A stretch of 64,000 bases of DNA, taken from Rhizobiaceae bacterium CPCC 101076. Its GTDB lineage: Bacteria; Pseudomonadota; Alphaproteobacteria; Rhizobiales; Methylopilaceae. A model generated the notes under the pieces. That model saw nothing but the letters and a program-made list of their open reading frames with translations, searched no databases and was not told the origin of the DNA. The stretch lies in the NCBI GenBank assembly GCA_003347645.1, contig QDFX01000006.1:124001-188000 (forward strand), written 5' to 3'. The position numbers and the translations under genes are program-made. Shown piece by piece: positions 17,661 through 26,837 of the stretch (its first letter is position 1; the number at the start of each line of letters is the position of its first letter).

Positions 17661-18424
17661 GTCCACACCGGCTTCTGTTTGGCGAGGAATGCCTCGACGC
17701 CGATTTTGAAGTCGGCGCTGCCGTAGCATTCGGCGACGAGGTCGTCGCCGTCCGGCAGGTTTGCGTTGATGATGCGACGCGTGCCTTCCTTGATGACGCG
17801 CATCGTCACCGGCGCGTTGGCCAGGAGCTTCGACACCATGACGCCGACGCGCTCGTCGAGGACGTAGGGCTCGGCAATCTCGGTGACGAAACCGGCGGCC
17901 TTCGCTTCCTCCGCGCCGAGCACCTCCGCCAGCATCAGCATGCGCTTTGCGCGCGCCACGCCGACCGCCGCGATGACGCGCGCGGTATTCGCCATCGACA
18001 GGCAATTGCCGAGCGTGCGGGCGATCGGGATGCCGAACTTCGCGGCAGGCGTGGCGACGCGGAAATCGCAGGCCGCCGCGATCGCCATGCCGCCGCCGAT
18101 CGCCCAGCCGTCGACAATCGCGATGGTGGGAATCGGCAGGCTCTCGATCTGGCCGATACGGGTGTCGATGATGGTCTCGTATTTGAGGCCGTCCTCGCCG
18201 GTCTTGAACTCGCGGAACTGCTCGATGTCGGTGCCGGCGACGAAGGCCTCGCCGCCCGCGCCGCGGAACGTCACCACGCGCAGGCTCTTGTCCTCGGCGA
18301 TGCGGTCGCAGATCTCGCCGAGCGAAGCGTACATGCCCCAGGTCATCGCATTGCGCGCCTCGGGCCGGTCAAAGACGACCGAGCCGACGCCGTTCTCGAC
18401 GGTGTAAAGAACCTGACCGCTCAT
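17651..18424 (-). CDS. Enoyl-CoA hydratase/isomerase family protein (crotonase)
   Basis: 257-residue crotonase-fold enzyme acting on an acyl-CoA. The CoA-binding loop EARNAMTWGMY, the oxyanion segment GEAFVAGTDIEQF and IVDGWAIGGGMAIAAACD are visible. At the position of the second catalytic Glu the sequence reads PIARTLGNCLSM, so simple hydration is not assured. ATG 18424 overlaps the CoA-transferase stop (ATGA). A long open frame upstream has no family match. It is the last gene of the minus-strand carboxylate operon. Confidence 0.9.
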   Translation of the reverse strand: MSGQVLYTVENGVGSVVFDRPEARNAMTWGMYASLGEICDRIAEDKSLRVVTFRGAGGEAFVAGTDIEQFREFKTGEDGLKYETIIDTRIGQIESLPIPTIAIVDGWAIGGGMAIAAACDFRVATPAAKFGIPIARTLGNCLSMANTARVIAAVGVARAKRMLMLAEVLGAEEAKAAGFVTEIAEPYVLDERVGVMVSKLLANAPVTMRVIKEGTRRIINANLPDGDDLVAECYGSADFKIGVEAFLAKQKPVWTGA

Positions 18425-19686
18425 GCGCCGAACGCTCCGCGCGCCTTCAGATCGGCGATCTCCTTCTCGTCGAGGCCGACTTCCGCCAGCACGCTGTCGG
18501 TATGCTCGCCGAGCAGCGGCGGGTGCATCCGGATCTGCTGCGGCGTGCCCATCAGTTTCACCGGAAAGCCGATGTTCGGCACCGTCCCCTCGATCGGATG
18601 CGGGATTTCGAGCCGCATCTTGCGATGTCTGCCGTGCTCGCTCTCGAACGCCTCGGGATAGGAGCTCATCTTGCCTGCCGGGATGCCGACGGCGAGAAGC
18701 TCGTCGACCCATTCGTCGGACGTCTTGGTGACGAAGGTCTTCTCCAGTTCCTCGATCAGAACTTCACGGTTCTTGAGACGCAGCGGATTGGTGGTGAAGC
18801 GCTGGTCCTCGAGCAGGTCCTCGCGGCCGATCTGCTCGCAAAGCTGCAGCCAGAGCTTCTGGTTGGTCGCGCCCATGACAAAATAGCCGTCCTTCGACTT
18901 CACGGCCTGATAGGGCGCGCTCATCTTGTTGGACGTTCCGACCGGGGTCGGCATGACGCCGGTGCCCCAATATTCGGACGTGTCCCAGATCGAGAAGGCG
19001 AGGGCGGCCTCGAACAGCGAGGCGTCGATGTACTGGCCTTCGCCGCTCTTCTGGCGGCCGATATAGGCGCTGAGCAGCGCATAGGTGCAGAACAGCGCGC
19101 AACCGATATCGGCGACCGGAACGCCGGCCTTCACCGGTGGCATGCCCGGATGGCCGGTCACGCTCATCACGCCGGACATCGCCTGCGCCATCAGGTCGAA
19201 GCCTGGACGGTCGGCCCACGGGCCGGTCTGGCCGAAGCCAGAGATCGAGGCATAGATCAGCTTCGGATTGATCTTCTTCAGCGTCTCGTAGTCGACGCCG
19301 AGCTTTTTCACCACGCCGGGACGATAGTTCTCGACCAGGATGTCGGCAGTCTCGACCAGCTTGTAGAACGCCTCGCGACCGGCATCGCTCTTCAGGTCGA
19401 GCGTGATCGAGCGCTTGTTGCGGTTCATGTTGAGGAAGCCCATCGAGTCGGGCCCCTTCATTTTGAAGCCCATCGACGAACGGGTCTGGTCGCCGGTCGG
19501 CGGCTCGATCTTGATGACGTCTGCGCCGAGATCCGCCAGCAGCATGGTCGAGAACGGTCCCGCCATAACCTGGCTGAAGTCGAGGACGCGAACGCCCGCG
19601 AGCGGAAGGCTGGCAGCCGACGGGCCCGTGCCGGTCTCCTTCTGGGTCGAGGGCTTGGCCTCGGTGTGATCGAGAAGATCGCTCAT
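18421..19686 (-). CDS. CaiB/BaiF (class III) CoA-transferase
   Basis: 421-residue family III CoA-transferase. The N-terminal LAGVRVLDFSQVMAGPFSTMLLADLGADVIKIEPP block is diagnostic, and the catalytic Asp lies in the ENYRPGVVKKLG / PGFDLMAQAMSG region typical of formyl-CoA and carnitine CoA transferases. It would move CoA onto a carboxylic acid, fitting the adjoining tctCBA uptake system and the crotonase with which it overlaps by ATGA. An AT-rich motif shared with the tctC promoter region lies 36 bp upstream. Confidence 0.94.
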   Translation of the reverse strand: MSDLLDHTEAKPSTQKETGTGPSAASLPLAGVRVLDFSQVMAGPFSTMLLADLGADVIKIEPPTGDQTRSSMGFKMKGPDSMGFLNMNRNKRSITLDLKSDAGREAFYKLVETADILVENYRPGVVKKLGVDYETLKKINPKLIYASISGFGQTGPWADRPGFDLMAQAMSGVMSVTGHPGMPPVKAGVPVADIGCALFCTYALLSAYIGRQKSGEGQYIDASLFEAALAFSIWDTSEYWGTGVMPTPVGTSNKMSAPYQAVKSKDGYFVMGATNQKLWLQLCEQIGREDLLEDQRFTTNPLRLKNREVLIEELEKTFVTKTSDEWVDELLAVGIPAGKMSSYPEAFESEHGRHRKMRLEIPHPIEGTVPNIGFPVKLMGTPQQIRMHPPLLGEHTDSVLAEVGLDEKEIADLKARGAFGA

Positions 19687-19721
19687 TGTGTCCTTCCAGT
19701 CGGTCTGCGCGTCGCGCGATA

Positions 19722-19732
19722 ATCAATAATTA
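19722..19732. promoter_or_regulatory. Motif shared with the tctC upstream region (copy 1)
   Basis: ATCAATAATTA, followed by CAA, stands out as AT-rich against GC-rich flanks upstream of the CoA-transferase gene. The same 11 bases occur at 23764-23774 upstream of tctC. It is a candidate binding site for the GntR protein encoded between the two units. Confidence 0.5.
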
Positions 19733-19766
19733 CAATCGGGACGGCTTTTGCCGTCCGGAATTCGTT

Positions 19767-20531
19767 TCAGAAGCTGATCTCGGGTGCCGCCGACTTGCGG
19801 CGCGGGGGCTTCTCGGCGGCTGTCTCTTCGGCTTCCTTGCCGCGGACGAAGTCGCGCGCGATGCCCACGGTCGTGCCGGTGATGTGGCGCTCGAGCAGCG
19901 CACCAAGCGTGTCGCCGTCGCGCGCTTCGAGCGCCGTGATCATCTGCTCGTGCTCCAGCACGGCCTTGCGCCAGTGCTCCGGCGTCTTCCGCATCACGAA
20001 GCGGCAGGAATGGATGCGCGTCAGGACCTGCTGATAGAAGGCGTGCAGCGTCGCATTGTTGGCGATGACGAAGAACGCATTGTGGATCTGGCGGTTGAGG
20101 ACGAGATAGCTGGCCTCGTCGCCCGCCGCGTAGCACCGCATCATCTCGTCGTGCAGCGCGCGCACGCGGTCGATGTCCTGGCTGGTCGCGACCGCGCAGG
20201 CGAGTTTTCCGGCCAGGCGCTCGAGCGAGGCCATGATCGGAAAGAGCTCGTTGATCTGGTCCTCGGTGATCCGGGCGACGATCGCGCCGCGATGCGGCAT
20301 GATCTGCAGCACGCCCTCGGCGGCGAGCACCTTCAGCGCTTCCCGAATAGGCGTCCGCGACACGCCGAAGCGCTCGCAGAGCTGCTCCTCCGGCACCTTC
20401 TCGCCGGCGCGGAGCTCGCCCGAAAGGATCATCTCGCGCAGCGGTGCCACGAGCGATTCATGCAGGCTCTGACGTACAAGTGTATTGATCGCCATCAATT
20501 TATACCGCTGCGTTTCCTGCCGATTCGCCAT
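19767..20531 (-). CDS. GntR family transcriptional regulator, FCD subfamily
   Basis: About 254 residues with an N-terminal winged helix (LREMILSGELRAGEKVPEEQL, FGVSRTPIREALKVLAAEG) and a C-terminal FCD domain (LHDEMMRCYAAGD, NRQIHNAFFVIANN, EHEQMITALEARD). The start is uncertain: ATG at 20531, ATG at 20495 (MAINTLVRQ) and a GTG at 20546 are all possible, and none has a strong ribosome site. It lies in the same direction between tctA and the CoA-transferase gene, so it is probably the local regulator responding to the transported acid or its CoA ester. Confidence 0.9.
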   Translation of the reverse strand: MANRQETQRYKLMAINTLVRQSLHESLVAPLREMILSGELRAGEKVPEEQLCERFGVSRTPIREALKVLAAEGVLQIMPHRGAIVARITEDQINELFPIMASLERLAGKLACAVATSQDIDRVRALHDEMMRCYAAGDEASYLVLNRQIHNAFFVIANNATLHAFYQQVLTRIHSCRFVMRKTPEHWRKAVLEHEQMITALEARDGDTLGALLERHITGTTVGIARDFVRGKEAEETAAEKPPRRKSAAPEISF

Positions 20532-20564
20532 GATAAAGGCCGTCACGCATTTCCAGAAATCCGC

Positions 20565-22103
20565 TCATACCGAACCAACCTCCGACTGCGGCGGCAGCGC
20601 CTTGCGGCGAAAGCCGATGCCGGCCTTGGAGAGGAGCTTCGAGATCAGGGGCAGGAAGAGGAGGATGATGCCGAGCGCCATCATCGTGCCGACGAGGCCG
20701 TTGGACCAGAAGATCGAGGCCGAGCCGTTCGATGTCAGCATGGCCTGGCGGAAGGCGTCCTCGGCCTTGTCGCCGAGCACCATGGCCAGCACGAAGGGCG
20801 CGAGCGGGTAATCGAGCTTCTTGAAGACGTAGCCGGCCACGCCGAACAGCAGCGCGAGCCAGATGTCGAAGGTGTGGCTTGCGACCGTATAGGCACCGAT
20901 CATGCAGACGACCGTGATCATCGGTCCGACGATGCGGAACGGCGCGCGCAGGATGTAGGCGAACATCGGCACCGTCGCGAGGACGAGGATCACGGCGATG
21001 ATGTTGCCGAGATACATCGAGGCGATCAGGCCCCAGACGAAATCGGGGCGCGTCGTGAACAGCATGGGTCCGGGTGCGAGGCCCCAGATCATTAGGCCGC
21101 CCATCATAACGGCGGCCGTCGCCGAGCCCGGAATGCCGAGCGCGAGCATCGGCAGGAGCGCGCAGGAGCCGGCCGAATGGTCGGCCGTCTCCGGCGCGAC
21201 GATGCCTTCCGGCTCGCCCTTGCCGAACCGGTTGCCATTCTTCGCGAAGCGGCGTCCGATGGCGTAGCTCATGAAGCTCGCGGCGGTCGGTCCGCCGGGG
21301 GTAATACCCATCCAGCAGCCGATCAGCGCACTGCGGAGGACGGTCGCCCAGTAGCGCGGCACTTCAGCGACCGTCTTGAAGATCTCACGCAGGCTGAGCT
21401 TCGCCTTCACGCCATGGAATTCGAGGTTTTCCTCCATGGTCATGATCAACTCGCCGAGGCCAAACAGGCCGATGACCGCGACGAGGAAGCTGATTCCGCC
21501 GATCAGTGCGTCGAACTCGAAGGTGAGGCGGCTTTCGCCCGAGATCGTGTCGGCGCCGATGGCCGAGCAAGCGAAGCCCAGCATCATCGAGACGAGCGTC
21601 TTGAAGGGCGAGCCGCTCGACATGCCGATGAAGCTGGCGAACGCCATGAAGTAGACGGCGAAGTACTCCGCGGCACCGAAACGCAGCGCGAAATTCGCGA
21701 CCCAGCCGGAGAGCAGCGTGATGACGATGACGCCGGTCAGCGCACCGATGCCGGCGGACGAGAAGGCGAGGGTGAGGGCGCGTACCGCCTGACCCTGCCG
21801 CGCCATCGGATAGCCGTCGAATGTCGTCGCGACGGAGGATGGTTCGCCCGGGATGTTGAACAGGATCGAGGTCGTCGATCCGCCGAAGAGTGCTCCCCAG
21901 TACATGCTGGTGAGCAGGATGATCGCCGACACCGGGTCCATGGTGAAGGTGAGCGGCAGAAGCAGCGAGACGCCGTTCGGCGCGCCGAGGCCTGGCAGGA
22001 CGCCGACGACGAGGCCGAGCAGTACGCCTGCGACCATGATGAGGATGTGGTGGGTCGTCAGTGCGACGGCGAAGCCGTCCAGAAGCAGGCCGAAATTGCT
22101 CAT
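20565..22103 (-). CDS. tctA: Tripartite tricarboxylate transporter large permease TctA
   Basis: 512-residue integral membrane protein of the TctA family, roughly 12 transmembrane segments. The duplicated signature is present as GVLPGLGAPNGVSLLLPLTF near residue 35 and GCWMGITPGGPTAASFMSYAIG near residue 265, with ALGIPGSATAAVMMGGL later. It works with the small permease TctB (10 bp upstream) and binding protein TctC in proton- or sodium-driven uptake of carboxylates. Confidence 0.95.
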   Translation of the reverse strand: MSNFGLLLDGFAVALTTHHILIMVAGVLLGLVVGVLPGLGAPNGVSLLLPLTFTMDPVSAIILLTSMYWGALFGGSTTSILFNIPGEPSSVATTFDGYPMARQGQAVRALTLAFSSAGIGALTGVIVITLLSGWVANFALRFGAAEYFAVYFMAFASFIGMSSGSPFKTLVSMMLGFACSAIGADTISGESRLTFEFDALIGGISFLVAVIGLFGLGELIMTMEENLEFHGVKAKLSLREIFKTVAEVPRYWATVLRSALIGCWMGITPGGPTAASFMSYAIGRRFAKNGNRFGKGEPEGIVAPETADHSAGSCALLPMLALGIPGSATAAVMMGGLMIWGLAPGPMLFTTRPDFVWGLIASMYLGNIIAVILVLATVPMFAYILRAPFRIVGPMITVVCMIGAYTVASHTFDIWLALLFGVAGYVFKKLDYPLAPFVLAMVLGDKAEDAFRQAMLTSNGSASIFWSNGLVGTMMALGIILLFLPLISKLLSKAGIGFRRKALPPQSEVGSV

Positions 22104-22113
22104 CGCGCGTGCC

Positions 22114-22596
22114 TCAATAGATGCCGAAATAGTTCAGCACCGGCCCCTTGAGGAGCGGCACCATGAACAGCTTTTCGAAGACGACGAAATTGATGACGGC
22201 GACCGCCAGGGCGGCTGCGATCGAGGTCGCGAGCTTGAGTTTTCCGGGCACGTACATCGCGTAGAAGATGTAGATCGCCATGCCGATATAGAGGCCGAGC
22301 CAGGCGGAGATCGCGGCGAAGGCGACGATCGGCAGGAAGAACAGGACGACGGAGCGGGCGCGCTCGGCATCGAGGAAGGGCGGCTTGCTCTCGGCCGGAC
22401 GCAGCAGCGCCTGGCCGCCGATCACGGCGCTGCCGAGGATGATCAGGCAGCCGACATAGAACGGGAAATAGCCCGGCCGCGGCCCGGAATCGTCCCAGGT
22501 GATGCCGTTCTCGAGCGCCCCATAGCAGACGATTGCGCCGAGAAGCGCGGTGATGACGGACGTCGCGATTTCGCTCGTCCTGCGTGAGATTTCCAT
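22114..22596 (-). CDS. tctB: Tripartite tricarboxylate transporter small permease TctB
   Basis: 160-residue protein with four predicted hydrophobic segments and the weakly conserved TctB pattern (PGYFPFYVGCLIILGSAVIG). Sequence conservation in this family is low; the call rests on size, topology and position between tctC and tctA. A hairpin separates it from tctC. Confidence 0.9.
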   Translation of the reverse strand: MEISRRTSEIATSVITALLGAIVCYGALENGITWDDSGPRPGYFPFYVGCLIILGSAVIGGQALLRPAESKPPFLDAERARSVVLFFLPIVAFAAISAWLGLYIGMAIYIFYAMYVPGKLKLATSIAAALAVAVINFVVFEKLFMVPLLKGPVLNYFGIY

Positions 22597-22646
22597 CGGC
22601 TATCCTGCCCATCCGTCGCAGCGGAGGTTCGCTTTCTTATGGAAGT

Positions 22647-22676
22647 GGGGCGGCGCCAATCGGCCTGCGCCGCCCC
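22647..22676 (-). terminator. Intercistronic hairpin between tctC and tctB
   Basis: GGGGCGGCGC (22647-22656) pairs perfectly with GCGCCGCCCC (22667-22676) around a 10-nt loop, just after the tctC stop. No T-run is seen. It probably keeps the binding-protein message more abundant than the permease message. Confidence 0.65.
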
Positions 22677-22683
22677 GATCGGC

Positions 22684-23694
22684 TCAGTCGGCAGTCTTCA
22701 GCCAGCCATTGTCCTTGTAGTAGCCGGAGTAGGCGACCTTGTGCTGGTCGATGAACGCCTTGAACTCGGCGCCGGTCAGCGTGCGCGGGATCTGCGCGCC
22801 GCGTGTCATGTAGCCCTTGAACTCCTCGGTCTGGGCGACCTTCTTGAAGAGCTCGGTGTAGTAGGCGAGGGCGTCCGCCGGGATGCCCTTGGCGGCCCAG
22901 ATCGTGCGCGGCTGGGCGAACGACTTCACCGCGATGCCGGCTTCCTGGCAGGTTGGGATCGAGTTCCACGACTGGCCGTCGGCGATGATCGTGGTGTCGG
23001 TCAGGCGGGTTTCCTCGAACACGCAGAGCGGCTTCTGCACGCCGGCCTTCCACTGCTCGACGCTCTCGCTCGGATTGTTGACGTTGGCCTGGATGTGGCC
23101 GCCCGCGACCTGGACGGCCGCTTCGCTGCCGCTCTTGTAGGGGATGTAGGAGAGGTCGATGCCGGCCGACTTCTCGATCAAAGTCGTCAGCGTCTCGTCG
23201 GCTTCCTTGGCCTTGGCGCCGCCGACCTTGATCGTACCGGGCGCTTCCTTGGCCTTGGCGATGAAGCCCTTAACGTCCTCGATGCCAGAGGACTTCGGGT
23301 TCACCCACAGGATGAACGGATCGAAGGTCATCGCCGCGACCGGCTCGAGGTCGTTGAGGCTGTAGGAGAGCTTGTTGGCGAGCGGGAGCACATAGGCGTC
23401 CTGCGTGCCGAAGAAGAGCTTGTAGGGGTCGCCGCCAGAGGTCTTGGCATAGATGAAGGTCTCGGCACCGCTGCCGCCGGCCTTGTTGCTGACGATGATC
23501 GGATCGCTGAGCAGATTGCCCTTCGACAGCGCCGACTGGACGACACGCGCAAAGGTGTCGGTGCCGCCGCCCGGACCTGCCGCCGCGACGAATTCGATCG
23601 GACGCTCGGGCTTCCACTCGGCCGCGGCGGGAGCCGCGATGGCGAGCGTCGCCGCAGCGGTCAGCGCGGCCAATTTGAGAGAATTCACGGTCAT
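22684..23694 (-). CDS. tctC: Tripartite tricarboxylate transporter substrate-binding protein TctC (Bug family)
   Basis: 336-residue periplasmic protein with a Sec signal peptide (LAALTAAATLAIAAPAAA) and the Bug-family start PIEFVAAAGPGGGTDTFARVV, which forms the carboxylate-binding loop. The rest follows the family pattern (VSNKAGGSGAE, KVAQTEEFKGYM). It is the first gene of the tctCBA-gntR-CoA-transferase-crotonase set. Bug proteins bind diverse organic acids, so the ligand cannot be named. Confidence 0.94.
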   Translation of the reverse strand: MTVNSLKLAALTAAATLAIAAPAAAEWKPERPIEFVAAAGPGGGTDTFARVVQSALSKGNLLSDPIIVSNKAGGSGAETFIYAKTSGGDPYKLFFGTQDAYVLPLANKLSYSLNDLEPVAAMTFDPFILWVNPKSSGIEDVKGFIAKAKEAPGTIKVGGAKAKEADETLTTLIEKSAGIDLSYIPYKSGSEAAVQVAGGHIQANVNNPSESVEQWKAGVQKPLCVFEETRLTDTTIIADGQSWNSIPTCQEAGIAVKSFAQPRTIWAAKGIPADALAYYTELFKKVAQTEEFKGYMTRGAQIPRTLTGAEFKAFIDQHKVAYSGYYKDNGWLKTAD

Positions 23695-23763
23695 GTTCGC
23701 TCCCTGGTGAATGCTTCTGGTCGGGACGCGCCGTGAAGGACGCCGTAGCCAAACCTGTTTCGC

Positions 23764-23774
23764 ATCAATAATTA
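23764..23774. promoter_or_regulatory. Motif shared with the CoA-transferase upstream region (copy 2)
   Basis: ATCAATAATTA followed by TAAATACG lies 70 bp upstream of the tctC start within an AT-rich patch. It is the same 11-mer as at 19722-19732. The core AATAATTAT is close to palindromic, as expected for a dimeric regulator. Confidence 0.5.
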
Positions 23775-23868
23775 TAAATACGATTTTGCATGGCTGGCAA
23801 ACGCTTTTGGTATGACTCCCGGTCGCACCGTGGCTTTAGGGGATCGGAAAACCTGGGAGGAAATGAAT

Positions 23869-24396
23869 ATGGCTTTGTACGCGCTGAACGAATTCCAGCC
23901 GGAGATCGCCGATGCCGATCGCCTGTGGATCGCGCCCGACGCCCATGTTGTCGGGCGGGTGAAGCTCGGCCTCGATGTCAGCGTCTGGTTCGGCGCGATT
24001 GTACGCGGCGACAACGATCAGATCGCGATCGGGGACGGCAGCAATGTTCAGGACGGTGCGGTGCTCCATGCCGATCCGGGCTTTCCGCTGACGCTCGGCC
24101 CGAATGTCACGATCGGCCACCGGGCCATCGTCCACGGCTGCTCGATCGGCGAGAACTCTCTGATCGGGATGGGCGCAACGGTTCTCAACGGTGCACAAAT
24201 CGGGCGCAACTGCATTGTCGGGGCCAATGCCCTCGTGACTGAGGGGAAGGTCTTTCCGGACAATTCCCTGATTGTAGGGACGCCGGCCAAGGCGATCCGT
24301 TCAATTTCCGAGGAAAATGCCGCCCAGCTCGCTTATGTCGCGTCGCATTATGTAGGGAACGCGGACCGCTTCAGGTCCGGCCTCCGGAGAATTTAA
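23869..24396 (+). CDS. Gamma-carbonic-anhydrase family protein (YrdA-like)
   Basis: 175-residue left-handed beta-helix protein with hexapeptide repeats. The three zinc-ligand histidines of gamma-class carbonic anhydrases are present at H67, H84 and H89 (LHADPG and IGHRAIVH). ATG 23869 is chosen because GGGAGG lies at the right distance; ATG 23863 is too close to it. The gene stands alone between the tct operon and the DeoR gene. Family members either hydrate CO2 or are inactive or acyltransferase-like relatives. Confidence 0.9.
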   Translation: MALYALNEFQPEIADADRLWIAPDAHVVGRVKLGLDVSVWFGAIVRGDNDQIAIGDGSNVQDGAVLHADPGFPLTLGPNVTIGHRAIVHGCSIGENSLIGMGATVLNGAQIGRNCIVGANALVTEGKVFPDNSLIVGTPAKAIRSISEENAAQLAYVASHYVGNADRFRSGLRRI

Positions 24397-24496
24397 GCAA
24401 GTTCCGGATTTCGATCCCGGCAAGACTGGTTTCATTATCGAAGATGCGCGATTGTTCGGATGAAAATCGTCGACGCGCAGATCGAATCTCGGCCGC

Positions 24497-25258
24497 ATGA
24501 AACTTTCCAAAGGTGATCGCCAGTCGCGGATTCTTTCCGAACTTGGCCGCAGTCCCAGTCTTCGTGTCGCCGATCTTGCGGCCCGCCTGACCGTTTCCAC
24601 CGAAACCATCCGCCGCGACCTGGATGAACTGACCGAACAGGGACTGTTGAACCGCACCTATGGCGGCGCGGTCCGCCCCCTCTCGACCGAGCCCTCGGTC
24701 ACCGAGCGCCACAGCCTCCTCGTCAGCGAAAGAGAGCGGATTGGCCGTGCAGCATTGCCCCTGATCCATGCCGGCCACACCATCATGATCGGATCTGGCT
24801 CGACAACGACCCATGTCGCTCGTCGCATCGCGATCGAGGCGAAGAACATCACCGTCATCACCCATTCGTTCGGCGTCGCGACGGTTCTCGCGCTCAATCC
24901 GACGATCAAGGTGCTGATGCTGCCGGGCGACTATCTCGCCAGCGAAGGCGCGACAGTGGGCGTCCACACCGTGTCGTTCCTCAACGGCTTCTATGCCGAC
25001 TTCGCCATCCTCGGCGCGAGCGGTCTCTCGCCGGACGGGCCTTCGGAGGCCTTGGTGGAATGCGGCGCGGTCTACAGCGCGATGACGATGCGAGCTGCTC
25101 AGACGATCGTCGTGGCCGACAATTCGAAATTCGACCGCATCTTCCCGGCTCGCTACGCATCGTGGCGCCAGGTGAACCACCTCGTCACCGATGTCGCGCC
25201 AGAAGGCGTGCTGCTGTCGAGCATCCAGCAGAACAGCATCAATCTGGTGGTCGGTTAA
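24497..25258 (+). CDS. DeoR family transcriptional regulator
   Basis: 253-residue regulator. The N-terminal DeoR helix-turn-helix spans about residues 8-60 (GRSPSLRVADLAARLTVSTE, IRRDLDELTEQGLL), and the C-terminal effector domain shows the sugar-phosphate-isomerase-like fold markers IGSGSTTTHVA and the DxAILGASGLS region. Such proteins usually answer to phosphorylated metabolites. It is convergent with the isochorismatase-PotABCD operon; a kinase gene at 32754 is the nearest possible source of a phosphorylated effector (inference). Confidence 0.9.
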   Translation: MKLSKGDRQSRILSELGRSPSLRVADLAARLTVSTETIRRDLDELTEQGLLNRTYGGAVRPLSTEPSVTERHSLLVSERERIGRAALPLIHAGHTIMIGSGSTTTHVARRIAIEAKNITVITHSFGVATVLALNPTIKVLMLPGDYLASEGATVGVHTVSFLNGFYADFAILGASGLSPDGPSEALVECGAVYSAMTMRAAQTIVVADNSKFDRIFPARYASWRQVNHLVTDVAPEGVLLSSIQQNSINLVVG

Positions 25259-25272
25259 CGCGCTAGCCCGTC

Positions 25273-25324
25273 ATGCTCCGGCTTGACCGGAGCATCCATG
25301 TGGGTCCTCCGGTCAAGCCGGAGG
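25273..25324. repeat. Double-dyad intergenic repeat (Rhizobiales-type)
   Basis: Two perfect dyads: ATGCTCCGG-cttga-CCGGAGCAT (25273-25295) and CCTCCGG-tcaag-CCGGAGG (25306-25324), whose 5-nt loops are reverse complements. It lies between two converging genes and may act as a bidirectional terminator. Confidence 0.75.
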
Positions 25325-25332
25325 GACGACGA

Positions 25333-26022
25333 CTAAGGCAAATATCCCACGAGTTCGTCGGCGTTCATCACGCTCGCGTAGATCATGTTGATGATCTCGA
25401 TCTCGCGGTCGTGCAGCTCCTGGCTTCCCGCCGCGCAGCCATCCTCCACCACGATCACGTCGAAGCTCTCGTCGGCCAGACTACGCACGGTCGAGGACAC
25501 GCACTGGTCGGTGAAGATGCCGACGCACACGACATGGGTGACGCCGAGATTGGTCAGGATGAGCCGCAGATTGGTTCCGGTCAGTGCGCTGTCGGTCGTC
25601 TTGGTGACGACTATCTCCTCGCCGATCGGCTCGACCGAATCCGGGATCTGCGACTCGTAGAAATTCTTCGGAAGGAGCAGGTCGTTCCAGCCCGGCTTCT
25701 TCTGACTCAGCGAGCGGTCGCGGCCATCCTTCAAATGGCATGCGATGCGGGCGAACAGGACATCGAGGCCGCGTCCCCGGAACTCGCCCAGAAGCCGCTG
25801 GATCGTCGGGATGACGGTGCCGTGCATGCGCTGATGGAACGGCGTCCAGGCGTGGTAGTGGTCGAGTTCGAAGCCCTCGAGCGTCGCCGGATCGGGACGG
25901 TCGAGGTACGTGTTCTGGACATCGATGACGAGCAGAGCGACCTTGCCGTTTTCCAGCACGGGGTCGAGCGGCTCCGGCGCTCCGTCGTAATAGAAGGAAC
26001 GATACGAGGTCTTCCAGCTCAC
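25333..26022 (-). CDS. Isochorismatase-family cysteine hydrolase
   Basis: 229-residue hydrolase of the family that includes nicotinamidase, N-carbamoylsarcosine amidohydrolase and ureidoacrylate amidohydrolase. The catalytic triad is visible: D34 (LLVIDVQN), K141 (VVTKTTDSAL) and C174 (FTDQCVSSTVR). It begins 13 bp after the second permease of the PotABCD-type system and is the last gene of that operon, suggesting that the imported compound has an amide or carbamoyl bond to be cleaved (inference). Given the methylamine context, a carbamoyl-methylamine-like substrate is conceivable but unproven. Confidence 0.9.
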   Translation of the reverse strand: MSWKTSYRSFYYDGAPEPLDPVLENGKVALLVIDVQNTYLDRPDPATLEGFELDHYHAWTPFHQRMHGTVIPTIQRLLGEFRGRGLDVLFARIACHLKDGRDRSLSQKKPGWNDLLLPKNFYESQIPDSVEPIGEEIVVTKTTDSALTGTNLRLILTNLGVTHVVCVGIFTDQCVSSTVRSLADESFDVIVVEDGCAAGSQELHDREIEIINMIYASVMNADELVGYLP

Positions 26023-26035
26023 GATTGGCCCCTGA

Positions 26036-26836
26036 TCATTCGGCGGCGCGGCGGCGGATCAGCATCATCGCCAACCCGCCGAGGAGAAGGACGGTAGCGG
26101 CGGCGAGCGTCGACATCGTGCCGAGCGCCGGCACCATCGGCGTGTAGCCCGCGACCATCTTCGAATAGAGCCATTTCGGCACCGTCGAGTCCGCGCCGGC
26201 GGTGTAGAGCGACAGCGGGAAATTGCCCCATGACAGCAGGAAGGCGAACAAGGCTCCCGACCAGATGCCGGGCCAGAGGATCGGCAGCGTGATCTCGCGC
26301 AGAATGAACAGGCGGCTCGCGCCGAGATCCGACGCTGCGTCCTCCAGAACGGGATCGAAACTGTAGACCTGGATCGCGATGACGAGCGTCACGACAGGCA
26401 CGATCCAGACGAGATGGGCGACAGCCGCTGTCTGCCAGCTCGGCGCGAGGCCGAGCGAGTTGAACCAGAGCAGCAAAGCGAGACCGAGCACCGGCTGCGG
26501 GAAGAAGATCGGGAGCAGGAGAAGCTTCTGGTAGAGCTTACGGCCCTTCCATTCGTAGCGCGCGAAGGCGAGGGCGCCGAAGAAGGCGATGACGACCGAG
26601 ATCACGGTGACGATGCCGGCGATCAGCAGCGAATTCTGGACGATCGTCGCGATCTCGAAGGAGTCGATCGTCCGCTGCCACCACTCGCCGGAATATTCCT
26701 TCACCGGGAAGCCGAAATAGCGGCCCCTCGACAAGCCGGCGAGCGCACCACAGGCAATTGGCAGATAGATCATCAGGACGACGAAGCCGGTCCACAGACC
26801 GATGAAGAGTCCGGAGCGGCGCTTTTCCATGTCCAT
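26036..26836 (-). CDS. ABC transporter permease, PotC-like
   Basis: 266-residue inner-membrane permease with six hydrophobic segments and the EAA loop LEDAASDLGASRLFILREITLP near residue 170. It is the second permease of a spermidine/putrescine-type importer and starts 1 bp after the first permease stop. The substrate is not determined. Confidence 0.93.
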   Translation of the reverse strand: MDMEKRRSGLFIGLWTGFVVLMIYLPIACGALAGLSRGRYFGFPVKEYSGEWWQRTIDSFEIATIVQNSLLIAGIVTVISVVIAFFGALAFARYEWKGRKLYQKLLLLPIFFPQPVLGLALLLWFNSLGLAPSWQTAAVAHLVWIVPVVTLVIAIQVYSFDPVLEDAASDLGASRLFILREITLPILWPGIWSGALFAFLLSWGNFPLSLYTAGADSTVPKWLYSKMVAGYTPMVPALGTMSTLAAATVLLLGGLAMMLIRRRAAE

Positions 26837-26837
26837 G

